A stretch of DNA of 64,000 nt from Haloarchaeobius salinus (GTDB taxonomy: Archaea > Halobacteriota > Halobacteria > Halobacteriales > Natrialbaceae): contig NZ_JANHAU010000001.1 in the NCBI RefSeq assembly GCF_024464185.1, positions 744,001 to 808,000 on the forward strand, written 5' to 3'. The notes beneath the pieces were generated by a model. It was given only the letters and a program-made list of their open reading frames with translations, ran no database searches and had not been told where the DNA came from. Positions 7,692 through 16,548 of the stretch are shown one piece after another; the first letter of the stretch is position 1, and each line of letters opens with the position of its first letter. The translations under genes were made by a program, and so were the position numbers.

Positions 7692-9107
7692 TCAGGCACC
7701 GCCGTCGCAGTCGATCTCGAACCGCGCTCCACTCCCGTCCTGCGGGACAGCAGCGACCGACCAGCCGTGGGCCTCCGCGACCGTCGCGACGATGGCCAGC
7801 CCGAAGCCCGTCCCGTCGTCGTCGGTGGTGATACCCTGCTCGAACAGCGAGTCCGCGACCGCCGGATCGATACCCCGTCCGTCGTCGACCACCGCGAACC
7901 CGTCGTCGGTCGCCTCGACGCGGACCGTCGTCGCGTCCGGCGCGTGGTCGACAACGTTCCGGAACAGGTTCTCGAACAGCGTCTGGAGCCGCTCCGGGTC
8001 CGCCTGGACCGTCCCGGGCCCGTCACCGAGTACAACGTCGAGGTCCCCCGTCTCCCCCGTCGTCCAGGCGCGCGAAGCGACCGTCTCCAGGGCCACCGGC
8101 TCCTTCTCCGCCCGCGAACGTCCCTCGCGTGCGAGCGTCAGCACGTCCTCGATGAGCCGCTCCATCCGGTCGAGTGCGTCTGCGGCCGCGCCGACCTGCT
8201 CGTCCTCGATGCCGTCGAGGTAGCCCTGGGCGACCGAGAGCGGGCCACGGAGGTCGTGACTGACGAGCTCGGCGAACTCGTCGAGTCGCCCGTTACGGTC
8301 GCGCAGGCGCTCCTCGAGCTCGACCCGCTCGGTCACGTCCTTCTGGAACCCGAAGTAGTGCGTGACCGTCCCCGAACCGTCCTCGACCGGCGTGATCTCC
8401 AGCTGGTTCCAGAACGGCGTCCCGTCCTTCCGGTAGTTCCTGATGACCGTGGAGATGGAGTTTTCGGCATCGAGGGCCGCCCGTATCTCCGCGACCGTCT
8501 CCTCGTCGGTGTCCTCGCCCTGCAGGAAGCGACAGTTGTCGCCGAGCACCTCGTCGGCGTCGTAGCCGGTCAGTCGCTCGAACCCGTCGTTGACGAACAC
8601 GAGCGACTCGTCGGCGTTCGCCACGGTGATGCCGACCGTCGCCTGGTCGAGCGCCCGCTCGCGCAGCTCGAGCGCCTGTCGCAGGGACTGCTCCGACGTC
8701 AGCCGCCGGATCTGCGAGAGCAGCCGCGCCACGGCATCCGTCCCACGCCGTGGGACGTACGCTGTCCCGGACTGCATCAGCACATCGTCCACGGTCGTCA
8801 CGTCGGGGTCTCGCGCGTAGAGGACGAACGGGGTCGCGCTCACGTCCCGGACGGCTCGGAGGGTCTCGGGCACCGCCGGCACTCCCGACCCGGGAGCGTG
8901 GACCACGCAGTCGACGACCCGGTCGGCCAGCGCCGTCGACACCGCATCGAGGCTATCGACCCCCACGACGTCGAGTCCGTCGGTCCGCGTGAGCGTGGAG
9001 ACGTCCTCGTCGTCGTCCACGGCGACGACGAGCACCGACGACTCGTCGACCACGTCCGGCTTCGGTGTCCAGGACGGGTCACGCGCGGAGAACGACGGGC
9101 TGTTCAT
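7692..9107 (-). CDS. LOV-domain sensor histidine kinase (putative blue-light sensor)
   Basis: 471 residues without membrane segments. Residues about 20-135 form a receiver-like fold. Residues 145-262 are a PAS domain with the flavin-binding LOV signature: GDNCRFLQG with C192 as the adduct-forming Cys, NYRKDG (N224), FWNQL (N234) and FGFQKD (Q255), all positions that hold FMN. The kinase core follows: VSHDLRGPL with phospho-acceptor H284, LFRNVVDHA (N box), VVDDGRGID (G1) and GTGFGLAI (G2). It should autophosphorylate in response to blue light or redox state and signal to an unlinked regulator. Start at 9107; longer in-frame starts lack family sequence. LOV assignment rests on motif identity. 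Confidence 0.9.
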   Translation of the reverse strand: MNSPSFSARDPSWTPKPDVVDESSVLVVAVDDDEDVSTLTRTDGLDVVGVDSLDAVSTALADRVVDCVVHAPGSGVPAVPETLRAVRDVSATPFVLYARDPDVTTVDDVLMQSGTAYVPRRGTDAVARLLSQIRRLTSEQSLRQALELRERALDQATVGITVANADESLVFVNDGFERLTGYDADEVLGDNCRFLQGEDTDEETVAEIRAALDAENSISTVIRNYRKDGTPFWNQLEITPVEDGSGTVTHYFGFQKDVTERVELEERLRDRNGRLDEFAELVSHDLRGPLSVAQGYLDGIEDEQVGAAADALDRMERLIEDVLTLAREGRSRAEKEPVALETVASRAWTTGETGDLDVVLGDGPGTVQADPERLQTLFENLFRNVVDHAPDATTVRVEATDDGFAVVDDGRGIDPAVADSLFEQGITTDDDGTGFGLAIVATVAEAHGWSVAAVPQDGSGARFEIDCDGGA

Positions 9108-9189
9108 ACGGCGTCCACGAACGCGGACCCCTTGAGCCCTGTGCCCGACGAGACGAAGGTTCAAACCGGACGAGGCCCCAGTGCCTGCT

Positions 9190-9711
9190 ATGTACCACGT
9201 GGTCGGGTGTAGCGACTGCGGCGCGTTGCGGATCGTCGAGGGACGGCCCGAGACCACCCGCTGTGGCACCTGCGGCACCCGCAAGCAGTTCTCAAAGGTC
9301 CGGTCGTTCGTCGAGACGGACGACCTCGACCACGCCCGCGAGGTGCGTGCGTCGATGCTGGCGAACCGGCAGGGCGAGGGCGACGCGTTCGCCGCGGTCG
9401 ACTCCTTCGCCGAACTCGAAGACGACGTGGCCGACGGCGTCCTCGACGACGAGGAGTTCCTCGCGGCGTCGGGCCTCGACGTCGAGCAGGTCACCGAGGC
9501 GGGCGAGAGCGCGACCGAGACCCGCGGCTCGACCAGCCGCAAGGAGACGGTGAAGAACGCCCTCCGCGAGCTCGACGCGCCGACCGAGGAGGAGGTCGTC
9601 GCCTACGCCGGCGAGCGCGGCGTCCCCGCCGACTACGTCGAGCGCGCGCTGACGAAGCTCGTCCGCCGTGGCGAGGTCACCGAGAGCCGGGGGCAGTACC
9701 GCCTGCTCTGA
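9190..9711 (+). CDS. Zinc-ribbon plus winged-helix protein (DUF5817-like)
   Basis: 173 residues. The N-terminus carries a four-Cys zinc ribbon, CSDC (9-12 region) and CGTC, with ETTRCGTCGTRKQF. A helical acidic linker (residues about 45-110) contains a TRGSTSRKE stretch, and the C-terminal 60 residues look like a winged helix: TVKNALRELDAPTEEEVV, then YVERALTKLVRRGEVTESRG and a terminal QYRLL. The architecture suggests a DNA- or RNA-binding protein; I recall this as the haloarchaeal DUF5817 group but cannot confirm it. ATG at 9190 is preferred over a GTG at 9181. Divergent from the LOV kinase gene with an 82-nt shared promoter gap. Confidence 0.8.
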   Translation: MYHVVGCSDCGALRIVEGRPETTRCGTCGTRKQFSKVRSFVETDDLDHAREVRASMLANRQGEGDAFAAVDSFAELEDDVADGVLDDEEFLAASGLDVEQVTEAGESATETRGSTSRKETVKNALRELDAPTEEEVVAYAGERGVPADYVERALTKLVRRGEVTESRGQYRLL

Positions 9712-9753
9712 GGGGCCCACCAGTTTCTTGCTCGTCGACGGCGTGGTCCGTCC

Positions 9754-10107
9754 ATGAACGACCGGACGGTCGGCCTCGCCGTCGTCGGCGCGCAGTTCGT
9801 CGCGACGCTGTTCGCCCTCGTCATCGTCGGTCGCGGCAGCGAGGAGTCCGTGCTCGTCGCCGGCACCGGCGTCGAGGTCCCCCTCCTCGCCGGCGTGTGC
9901 TGCCTCGCCGCCTTCGGCCTCGGCGCAGTTCGAACCGTCAGGAAACGTGACGGCCGCCGCGGGCTCGCGGAGTTCGCAGTCGGCGTCGGCGTGACGGCCC
10001 CCCTCTTTCTCGGCATCTCGCCCGCCGTCCTCGCCGGCGCGGCGGTCGTCGTCGTCGCCGCACTCGTCGGCCGGGTCGACCCGCGGAGGACCCTGGAGCG
10101 GGGCTGA
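9754..10107 (+). CDS. Small integral membrane protein, unknown function
   Basis: 117 residues with about four hydrophobic helices: LAVVGAQFVATLFALVIVG, PLLAGVCCLAAFGLGAV, FAVGVGVTAPLFLGI and AVLAGAAVVVVAALVG. Positively charged loops (RTVRKRDGRRG) fall between helices 2 and 3. No substrate motif is recognisable. It lies 42 nt after the zinc-ribbon/wHTH gene on the same strand, so the two may be co-transcribed. It is convergent with hmgA. Function unknown. Confidence 0.7.
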   Translation: MNDRTVGLAVVGAQFVATLFALVIVGRGSEESVLVAGTGVEVPLLAGVCCLAAFGLGAVRTVRKRDGRRGLAEFAVGVGVTAPLFLGISPAVLAGAAVVVVAALVGRVDPRRTLERG

Positions 10108-10131
10108 CCCCGGCGCGCCGGCTGCCGCAGC

Positions 10132-11343
10132 TTACCGGCCCAGCTCCTCGTGGGCGGACGCGAGGTGGTCCGACGCGAGCGCCGCCAGCAGCGACAGCTC
10201 GCCGGCGAGCGCGCCGGCCGCGACGACCTCCGCCAGCGCGTCCGCGTTCGCCCCCGCCGGCTCGCCGCCACCGGCGAGCCCCAGCACGTCGAGCGCCTCG
10301 GACTGCGTCGGCAGCTTCGTCCCCCCACCGACGGTGCCGACCTCCAGCGAGGCGAGCGACACCGAGAGGTAGAGCCCGTCCTCGCGCTCCTCGGCCGTCG
10401 TGATAGCGTTCGACCCCTCGACGACCTGGGCGGGGTCCTGCCCGGTGGCGATGAACGCCGCCGCGACGATGTTCGCCGCCTGCGCGTTGAAGCCGAGCGA
10501 CCCCGCCTTCGCGCTCCCGACGAGGTTCTTCCGGGTGTTCGCCTCGGCGATGGCCGCCGCCGTCGTGTGCAGGCGCTCCTCGACGACCTCGTCGGGGATC
10601 ACGACGTCCGCGGTGACCGACCGACCGCGACCCTCGACGGCGTTGACCGCCGCGGGCTTCTTGTCCGTACAGAGGTTGCCCGAGAGCGCGACGAGTTCGG
10701 CCGGTGTCTCCGCCGCGACGACCTCACAGGCCGCCTCCGTCGCGATGGTCGCCATGTTCATCCCCATCGCGTCCTTCGTGTCGTAGCGGAACCGCAGGTA
10801 CACCGCGTCGCCGACGACGTACGGCGTCACGTCGAGCAACTCGCCGTGGCTCGTCGTCGACTCCGCCGCCTCGGCGAGTTCGGCCTCGTGCTCGCGGACC
10901 CACTCGACGACCTCGGCCGACTCGACGACACCCGCAGTGCGGAACACCGGCGCACGCGTCATACCCGACTTCGTCACCCGGGCGTTCGCTCCGCCCGCCG
11001 ACTCGATGACCGACAGCCCGCGGTTCACCGACGCGACGAGCGCCCCCTCGGCCGTCGCCAGCGGCAGGTAGTACTCGCCGTCAGCCGACCCGCCGTCGAC
11101 GGTCACCGGCCCGGCGACGCCGAACGGCACCTGGGTCGCCCCCGCCATGTTCTCGATGGCCGAGTCCGCGACCTCGGCGTCGAACGCGTAGCTGCCGGTC
11201 GTCGAGAGGTCGGCGTCGGTCTCGGCCTCGAGAACGAGTCTGCGCGCCTCCGCGGCGGTGTCGTGGTCGGCGTGCGCTTCGAGTTCGTGGAGCCGCAGTT
11301 CGCCCGCCCGAACGCGGTCGGCGAGCGTCGCCGGGTCTGTCAT
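10132..11343 (-). CDS. hmgA: Hydroxymethylglutaryl-CoA reductase (class I)
   Basis: 403 residues, NADPH-dependent reduction of HMG-CoA to mevalonate, the committed step for archaeal isoprenoid lipids. Motifs are ENMAGATQVPFGVAGP (substrate loop), TAEGAL with catalytic E99, TDKKPAAVNAVEGRGRS with catalytic Lys, GQDPAQ with catalytic Asp, GTVGGGTKL, and a C-terminal AHE with H398. The protein lacks the membrane anchor of eukaryotic enzymes and is cytosolic. This is the known target of mevinolin/statins in haloarchaea and the basis of a classical resistance marker. Start at 11343 (MTDPATLAD); no overlapping partner gene. Confidence 0.96.
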   Translation of the reverse strand: MTDPATLADRVRAGELRLHELEAHADHDTAAEARRLVLEAETDADLSTTGSYAFDAEVADSAIENMAGATQVPFGVAGPVTVDGGSADGEYYLPLATAEGALVASVNRGLSVIESAGGANARVTKSGMTRAPVFRTAGVVESAEVVEWVREHEAELAEAAESTTSHGELLDVTPYVVGDAVYLRFRYDTKDAMGMNMATIATEAACEVVAAETPAELVALSGNLCTDKKPAAVNAVEGRGRSVTADVVIPDEVVEERLHTTAAAIAEANTRKNLVGSAKAGSLGFNAQAANIVAAAFIATGQDPAQVVEGSNAITTAEEREDGLYLSVSLASLEVGTVGGGTKLPTQSEALDVLGLAGGGEPAGANADALAEVVAAGALAGELSLLAALASDHLASAHEELGR

Positions 11344-11382
11344 ACCGGCACTCGCACCCGATACCGCTTAACGGTTGTCGGT

Positions 11383-14244
11383 TCAGGTCGCGCGCTCGCG
11401 CGCCGGTGCGTGGACCGCCAGTGTCGACTGCGTGGGTGCATCGACCGACAGCAGTGCGTCGGCGTCGACGCTGGCCACCGGCGGCCCGGCGACGACACGG
11501 GTGCTGTTCTCGCTCGTGGAGACCACGCTCACGTCCACGCCGACGAGGTAGCTCATCTCGACGTCCTCCGAACAGCGCCCGACGTCGGCGAGGAACACCA
11601 TGTTGTTCGCGTCGCTCTGGGTCCCGTTGTCCGTCGCCTCCACGAGGACGATCGCCTGGTTGTCACAGGGGAGGTCGGTGTAGAGCTCGCCGCTCGGCGT
11701 CTCCCGGTAGTACTGACCGTCGGGCGTGTCGAGCATCTCCCTGACCGACTCCTGCCACGCGAGGCTGGAGTCGGCGAGGATCTGCGTGTCGTTGCCGTAG
11801 ACGTGGACCTCCGTCTCCCCGTCGCTCAGCATCGTGCCCCCGGCGGCCGTACAGTAGGTCTGCTGGTACTCCGTCCCGCCGATCGTGGCCGTGCCGCCGG
11901 TCGTCTCGTTCGCGACACACTCACGGAACGTCGGCTGGAAGCTCGTCTCCGCACCGTCGGCGAGCACGAACTCCTCGCTCGCGAACGAGTCGAGGGTGAC
12001 GCCGTCGGCGGTCCAGTTGTTCAGGTTCCGCCCGTCCCAGAGCGTCGTCGCACTCCCGCCCGTCTCGACGGCGAGCGTCGCCTGCGGATGGAGCAGGTAG
12101 CGTTCGTACGTCGTATCGGTGTCCAGGTGACGGCTCTCGAGGGTCACCGTGTCGTTCACCGCACCGGTGACGGTCTCATCGTAGGAGAACTCCACGGTAC
12201 GGGAGACCGTCGTCGTGTACGTCGAGTTCGACGCCTCGTCGAACCGCTGGACGGTGAACTCCATGGAGACGGTCTCCTCCTCGTCGATGCTGGACGAGCC
12301 GGTGCCGTTCACCCGGACGGTGTCGCCGACCGAGAGGTTCTCGGCTTCTGTCTCGGTGAGCGCGCGGGTCGTCGAGAGGTTCACGTCGAACTGGCTGGTG
12401 TTGGACACCGAGACCGTCTCGGTGGTCTCCTCGACGCCGACCAGGACCGTCTCGTTGTAGCTCTCGTTGTGGTGGATGGTCCGGGTACTGACGTTCTCGG
12501 CGATCTCCGCGAACGTCTCGCTGAGGTCTTCGGAGTCCGAGACCGGGTAGTACTCGCCGTCGGTGGTCGCATCGGCGGTCGCCTCGAGTATCACGTCGTC
12601 CGGGTCACCGAAACCGACGCTGTGCAGGGTCACGCCCGTCGGGACCTCCTGTGCGGCTGCCTCGTCGGGCCAGCGGACGTAGCCGTTCGGGTCGTCGTCG
12701 ACGTTGTGCCGACCGTCGGTCAGCAGCACGATGAACTGTTCGTTCGAGCTGTTGCCCTCGGTCTGGAGGACGTCGGCTGCCTCCTCGATGGACTGACTGA
12801 TTGGCGTGTTGCCCTGCGGTTCGAGCCCGTCGATAGCGTCGTGGGCTCCCTGCTCGTCGGTGTTCAGGGGGTGGTGCTGGGTGATGTCCGCCGGCGTGTC
12901 GGCCTCACAGACCCACCTGTATCGACCCCGATGGTAGTCCCGGTACCGGTCCGACCAGGAGCAGTGTTCGTTCGACGTGTAGCCGACGACACTGTAGCGC
13001 GGCTCGGTCCCGTTGACGGTGGACTCGACGGTCTGGATGAACTCGTGGGCCGCGTCCTGCGCCTCGTCCATCTTCGAGCCGTCGGCCATCGAGCCGGACT
13101 CGTCCATCACGAAGACGATCTCGAGGGTCTCGTTCGTGGGGACCTCCTCGGTCCAGTTGTTCCACTGCTGTTGCTGCTCGTAGATCGGTTCCTCGTGGGT
13201 CAGCTCGACGGTCGAACTGTCGTCGAGAGACACCGTGGAGTTGTTCCAGCCGACGAGGGGGTCACCGGGGGTGTTCTCCTCGACCGGCTGGGCGGTCGCG
13301 TTCGCGTTGGCGGAGCCGAGCAGGGTGAGCGAGCTCCGGTAGGTGTTCCCCTCGCCCTTGTCTATGGCGAGCACGTCGTCGTCGCCGCTCGCGACGCCGG
13401 CCGCCGCCAGGCTGCCCTCGGAGACTATCTGTCCGGTCACGAGCCGCCCGTCGTCGAAGTCGACGACGGTGTTGCGGCGGTTGTCGTACTCCGGCGGGAG
13501 CATCGATCGCGGGATTTCGACTTCGACCGTCTCGGGACCGGTCCGGCTGACCTGGCTCGCGCCGAACTCGCCCTCGAGGTGGCGCTGCCACGCCTCGTGG
13601 TACGCGCTCGTCACCGAGAGGGAGAGGTTGCGGAAGCTGTCGGGGTCGCCACAGGCACCGGAGAAGAGCTGGGACCGGACCGCCTCGGACATCGCCGCGG
13701 AGCGCGAGCTGTTCTTCTGGACGTCGATGGTCGAGTCGTCGACGGTGCCGGAGAGGTTGACGAGGTCGAGCTGGAGGGTCTGCTCCTGGTAGCGCACGCC
13801 CGGGGCGCTGAGCTGGGAGACACCGCCGGTCTCGTCGGCACGCCAGACCGCACCGGACTCGTAGACGATGGTCGTCCCGCTCTCGTGGTGGTACTCGAGC
13901 GCCGTCAGGGGGACCGTCGCCGCGCAGGCGCTCCTGTCGTTCACGCTGACCCGTATCCGGCCGGTCCGGTTGATGACGGCGTCGTTGGCCGACATGCTCC
14001 CGAGGTCCAGCTCACGCCCGGTGCCCGAGCCGGACATCGAGAGCGAGCCGAGCTCGCTGTCGACGTTCGACATCGCGATCTCGGCCGACCTGACCTCGTT
14101 GTTGTCCTGGATGCTCTCCGTCACCGCCGTCCCGGAGACGAACAGGATCGCTGCCCCGGCGATGACGATACCGAACAACAGGACCACACCTGTAACTTCG
14201 GATACACCACGTGCCCGCTCCGTCGATATGCCTTGTCCCCTCAT
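11383..14244 (-). CDS. Type IV pilin-like protein fused to a von Willebrand A domain
   Basis: 953 residues. The N-terminus has a class III-type prepilin signal: a charged leader ending RARG, then VSEVTG and a hydrophobic helix GVVLLFGIVIAGAAILFV, as in archaeal pilins cut by PibD-type peptidases. A beta-rich region follows to about residue 370, then a vWA domain with an intact MIDAS site: DESGSMADGS (D381), the Thr in GNTPIS, and VLLTDGRHN. The rest is beta-rich with Cys pairs and ends at the cell exterior. Inference: a cell-surface or pilus-tip adhesin, or a metal-dependent ligand-binding protein. Many Asn-x-Ser/Thr sites suggest N-glycosylation. Single gene with its own promoter. Confidence 0.85.
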   Translation of the reverse strand: MRGQGISTERARGVSEVTGVVLLFGIVIAGAAILFVSGTAVTESIQDNNEVRSAEIAMSNVDSELGSLSMSGSGTGRELDLGSMSANDAVINRTGRIRVSVNDRSACAATVPLTALEYHHESGTTIVYESGAVWRADETGGVSQLSAPGVRYQEQTLQLDLVNLSGTVDDSTIDVQKNSSRSAAMSEAVRSQLFSGACGDPDSFRNLSLSVTSAYHEAWQRHLEGEFGASQVSRTGPETVEVEIPRSMLPPEYDNRRNTVVDFDDGRLVTGQIVSEGSLAAAGVASGDDDVLAIDKGEGNTYRSSLTLLGSANANATAQPVEENTPGDPLVGWNNSTVSLDDSSTVELTHEEPIYEQQQQWNNWTEEVPTNETLEIVFVMDESGSMADGSKMDEAQDAAHEFIQTVESTVNGTEPRYSVVGYTSNEHCSWSDRYRDYHRGRYRWVCEADTPADITQHHPLNTDEQGAHDAIDGLEPQGNTPISQSIEEAADVLQTEGNSSNEQFIVLLTDGRHNVDDDPNGYVRWPDEAAAQEVPTGVTLHSVGFGDPDDVILEATADATTDGEYYPVSDSEDLSETFAEIAENVSTRTIHHNESYNETVLVGVEETTETVSVSNTSQFDVNLSTTRALTETEAENLSVGDTVRVNGTGSSSIDEEETVSMEFTVQRFDEASNSTYTTTVSRTVEFSYDETVTGAVNDTVTLESRHLDTDTTYERYLLHPQATLAVETGGSATTLWDGRNLNNWTADGVTLDSFASEEFVLADGAETSFQPTFRECVANETTGGTATIGGTEYQQTYCTAAGGTMLSDGETEVHVYGNDTQILADSSLAWQESVREMLDTPDGQYYRETPSGELYTDLPCDNQAIVLVEATDNGTQSDANNMVFLADVGRCSEDVEMSYLVGVDVSVVSTSENSTRVVAGPPVASVDADALLSVDAPTQSTLAVHAPARERAT

Positions 14245-14278
14245 GTGCGGCCTCGTTCCGAGACATTATCCTCGAAGA

Positions 14279-14288
14279 CATATTAAAT
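14279..14288 (-). promoter_or_regulatory. TATA region of the pilin-vWA gene
   Basis: catattaaat, read as atttaatatg on the minus strand, lies about 35 nt upstream of the ATG at 14244, within an unusually AT-rich 60-bp block (14270-14330). The remaining spacer to 14498 holds no recognised gene. Confidence 0.5.
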
Positions 14289-14498
14289 CTATTGTCTAGT
14301 GTGTAAAAAATACGCTATACGGCTAGAAACCAGCTCGTCGGGAGCCCTGGTCTATCACAGAAAGCTCGGGAAATTAACGGGCGACACCCGGACGAGAACC
14401 GGTCGATTGCGTCGGTCGGTGGGTACCCGACCCCCACCGGGACGGGCCCGTTCGATTCCTCGTCGGGCGGCAGCAGTGCGAGACAGGAGCGGGAGCGT

Positions 14499-15431
14499 TC
14501 AGTTCCTCCCGTCGACCTCGCCCCGCAGCGTCCCCATCTCGACGACCCGCTCGGCGTGGGCGTTGTGCTGGTGGATGGACTCGTCGTTCGACTGCTTCAT
14601 CGTCACGACGGCGCTGTCGGGGAGGTCGGGGAACTCCGTCACCACGTCCTCGGCCATCGAGCGCACGCAGTCCTCGACGAACTTCGCGTTGGCGTGGGAG
14701 TGGTAGGTCATGTAGTCCTCGTCGGGGCGCTTCGCGAGGTTGTAGATGCGGGCGGACATCGCGTCCCGGGCCACGTCGACGAGGTTCATCAGGTCGACCT
14801 CGGGGGCGTCCTCGCTCTCGACGGTCAGCGTGGCGTGGCCGCGCTGGGAGTGCCCCGGCTGGGGCACCTCGTCGAGGAACGCCTCGGCGGTCTCGTCGTC
14901 GACGCCGAGGTCGTCGAGCACGCGGCGGGCGCGGGCGGCTGACATCCCCTGCGAGCAGGGACAGACGGTCATGCCGACGACCCGGGCACCGATCTCCTCG
15001 CGGGTGCCCTCCCCGGTCGCGGTCGCGGAGGCGATGACGTCGATGGTGGACTGGGTCTCCTTGTCGGATTCGGGAGTCCGCTCCCGGGTCATCAGTTCGG
15101 CCTCCATGCGGACCTCGGCCTTGCTCGTGTAGTCGTGCTTCTCGAGCAGGCGCTCGGCGGCGTCGCCACAGACGTCCTCGACGCGGTAGGCCTCCTCGCG
15201 GGTCGCAGCCTCCAGCGTCTCGTCGATGACCTCCATGTTCCGGGACATGTCCGCGCCCTTGCGCCACGACGGGAGGTCGACGAACACCTCGAACTCCGCT
15301 GTCAGCACGATGGGACGCTTCTCGGGACGGGCCAGCTTGACGAGCTTCTCGACGCCCGTCACGCCGACCTGGCTCAGCCCGACGGTCACGTCGGGGCTCG
15401 ACGCCTGCACGTCGGGGAGTTGCTCACTCAT
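14499..15431 (-). CDS. mptA: GTP cyclohydrolase MptA (FolE2 family)
   Basis: 310 residues of the COG1469 family, which opens GTP to a dihydroneopterin-type product. In haloarchaea this enzyme feeds both the pterin cofactor pathway and preQ0 synthesis for archaeosine. Family motifs seen are [25 protein letters not shown] with the conserved Cys, [13 protein letters not shown] with His residues for the metal, and [20 protein letters not shown]. Start at 15431 (MSEQLPDVQ); a further upstream start would overlap the NAD kinase end. Context: the partner archaeosine genes arcS, tgtA and RaSEA lie 13-21 kb away in this window. Confidence 0.95.
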   Translation of the reverse strand: MSEQLPDVQASSPDVTVGLSQVGVTGVEKLVKLARPEKRPIVLTAEFEVFVDLPSWRKGADMSRNMEVIDETLEAATREEAYRVEDVCGDAAERLLEKHDYTSKAEVRMEAELMTRERTPESDKETQSTIDVIASATATGEGTREEIGARVVGMTVCPCSQGMSAARARRVLDDLGVDDETAEAFLDEVPQPGHSQRGHATLTVESEDAPEVDLMNLVDVARDAMSARIYNLAKRPDEDYMTYHSHANAKFVEDCVRSMAEDVVTEFPDLPDSAVVTMKQSNDESIHQHNAHAERVVEMGTLRGEVDGRN

Positions 15432-15501
15432 TGCCCCCGGGTAGGGTCGTGAGTTGATTAGTGCTTTCGAAAGTCGGGGGGCTTGCCCGTACCGTACACC
15501 C

Positions 15502-16326
15502 TCAGTCGAGCTTGTCGAGTGCCTTGAAGAACTCGCTGGGGGGCCCGGCCAGCCGGACCGGTTCGCTGGCGCGCTCGACGGTGATGGTGGTCGGCGGTTC
15601 GAGCTCCTGCTGGGCGCGCCCGTCGCTGATGACGTAGCCCATCTCCGCGTCGTCGATGCGTACGGTGACGGTGCTGTCGGCGGCGGAGACCAGCGACGGC
15701 ATCGGCTCGCCGGCACACATCTCGGTGACGACAACGGCGTCGACCTCCGGGCGGACGAGCGGCCCGCCCTCGCTCATGTTGTAGGCGGTGCTGCCCGCCG
15801 GGGTAGCGACGAGCACGCCGTCGGCCGCGGAGCAGCTGTACAGCTCGCCGTCGACACGCAGCTCGAACTCGCCGCCGTTGCCGTGGCCGCGCTGGGCCCC
15901 CTGGACGACGATCTCGTTGACCGCCGGGTCGAGGTCCCAGCCGTCGCCCCTGGCGCGGAGGCGGCTCATCTCCCGGGTGCGGACGGTGCCCGTGGACCTG
16001 AAGCGCTCGACCTCCTCGTGCACCACGTCGACGGCGTCGCCGGGCGAGACGGCGTTCAGGAACCCGACCTCGCCGAGGTTGACGCCGACGATGGGGACCG
16101 TCCCGACGCCGCGGGCGGTGAAGAGGAACGTCCCGTCGCCGCCGATGCTCACCGCGAGGTCGGCGTCGTCCATCGCCGACGGCTCGACACCGGGCACGTC
16201 GAGCGCCGCTGCGGTGGCGGTGTCGACGACGACCGTCACGTCCTGCTCGCGGAGCATCCCGCGGAGCTGTCCCGCGAGGCGGGCCGCACGAGCGTTCTCC
16301 TTCTGGGCGACCAGGCCGACCTTCAT
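15502..16326 (-). CDS. nadK: NAD kinase
   Basis: 274 residues, phosphorylates NAD to NADP. The nucleotide-binding GGDGT motif is at residues 62-66 (SIGGDGTFL), followed by [12 protein letters not shown] and the second conserved Gly/Thr motif [29 protein letters not shown] corresponds to the NE-x motif region. The start at 16326 (MKVGLVAQK) is supported by a TATA element 24 nt upstream; longer forms are antisense to the divergent gene. Placed 71 nt upstream of mptA on the same strand, so the two may be co-transcribed. Confidence 0.95.
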   Translation of the reverse strand: MKVGLVAQKENARAARLAGQLRGMLREQDVTVVVDTATAAALDVPGVEPSAMDDADLAVSIGGDGTFLFTARGVGTVPIVGVNLGEVGFLNAVSPGDAVDVVHEEVERFRSTGTVRTREMSRLRARGDGWDLDPAVNEIVVQGAQRGHGNGGEFELRVDGELYSCSAADGVLVATPAGSTAYNMSEGGPLVRPEVDAVVVTEMCAGEPMPSLVSAADSTVTVRIDDAEMGYVISDGRAQQELEPPTTITVERASEPVRLAGPPSEFFKALDKLD

Positions 16327-16349
16327 ACCCGACGGTAGCGGGGACGGGG

Positions 16350-16386
16350 GATAAAAGCCTCCGGATGGCAACAAGGTTAATTTATA
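16350..16386. promoter_or_regulatory. Divergent promoters for nadK and the KaiC-like gene
   Basis: gataaaag (16350-16357) reads cttttatc on the minus strand, 24 nt from the nadK start at 16326. ttaatttata (16377-16386) is a strong plus-strand TATA region; a transcript from it would begin near 16410, before both the small frame at 16444 and the KaiC-like ATG at 16545, giving that mRNA an unusually long leader. Confidence 0.55.
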
Positions 16387-16443
16387 CGTAGGGCTTTGCT
16401 TGCGCTGTACGAACCGTCCGGCGGCAGCGTGCCGACCGGCCGG

Positions 16444-16548
16444 ATGCACACCCAGATGTTCCCCCTCGACGACCACGTCGACGGCGATGACTCACCGCGC
16501 ACGACACCGGCCGAGACGGGCCGTGGAACCGGAGCTGATGCGCGATGA
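16444..16548 (+). CDS. Possible 34-residue leader peptide upstream of the KaiC-like gene
   Basis: A frame from ATG 16444 (MHTQMFPLDDHVDGDDS...) to TGA at 16546-16548 overlaps the KaiC-like start codon by four bases (ATGA), a coupling pattern common in real operons. The peptide is acidic and Thr/Arg-rich and matches nothing I know. It may be translated as a leader, or simply be the 5-prime untranslated region. GTG and TTG starts further upstream in frame are also possible. Confidence 0.3.
   Translation: MHTQMFPLDDHVDGDDSPRTTPAETGRGTGADAR

Noticed and set aside
10150-14286. Very long open frame on the plus strand across hmgA and the pilin-vWA gene
   Set aside because: It is antisense to two well-supported genes and has the Arg/Val/Asp-rich low-complexity composition of GC-rich shadow frames.
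14448-14470. cccgttcgattcctcg looks like a tRNA T-loop
   Set aside because: The flanking bases do not pair into a 5-bp stem and no other tRNA parts are present.
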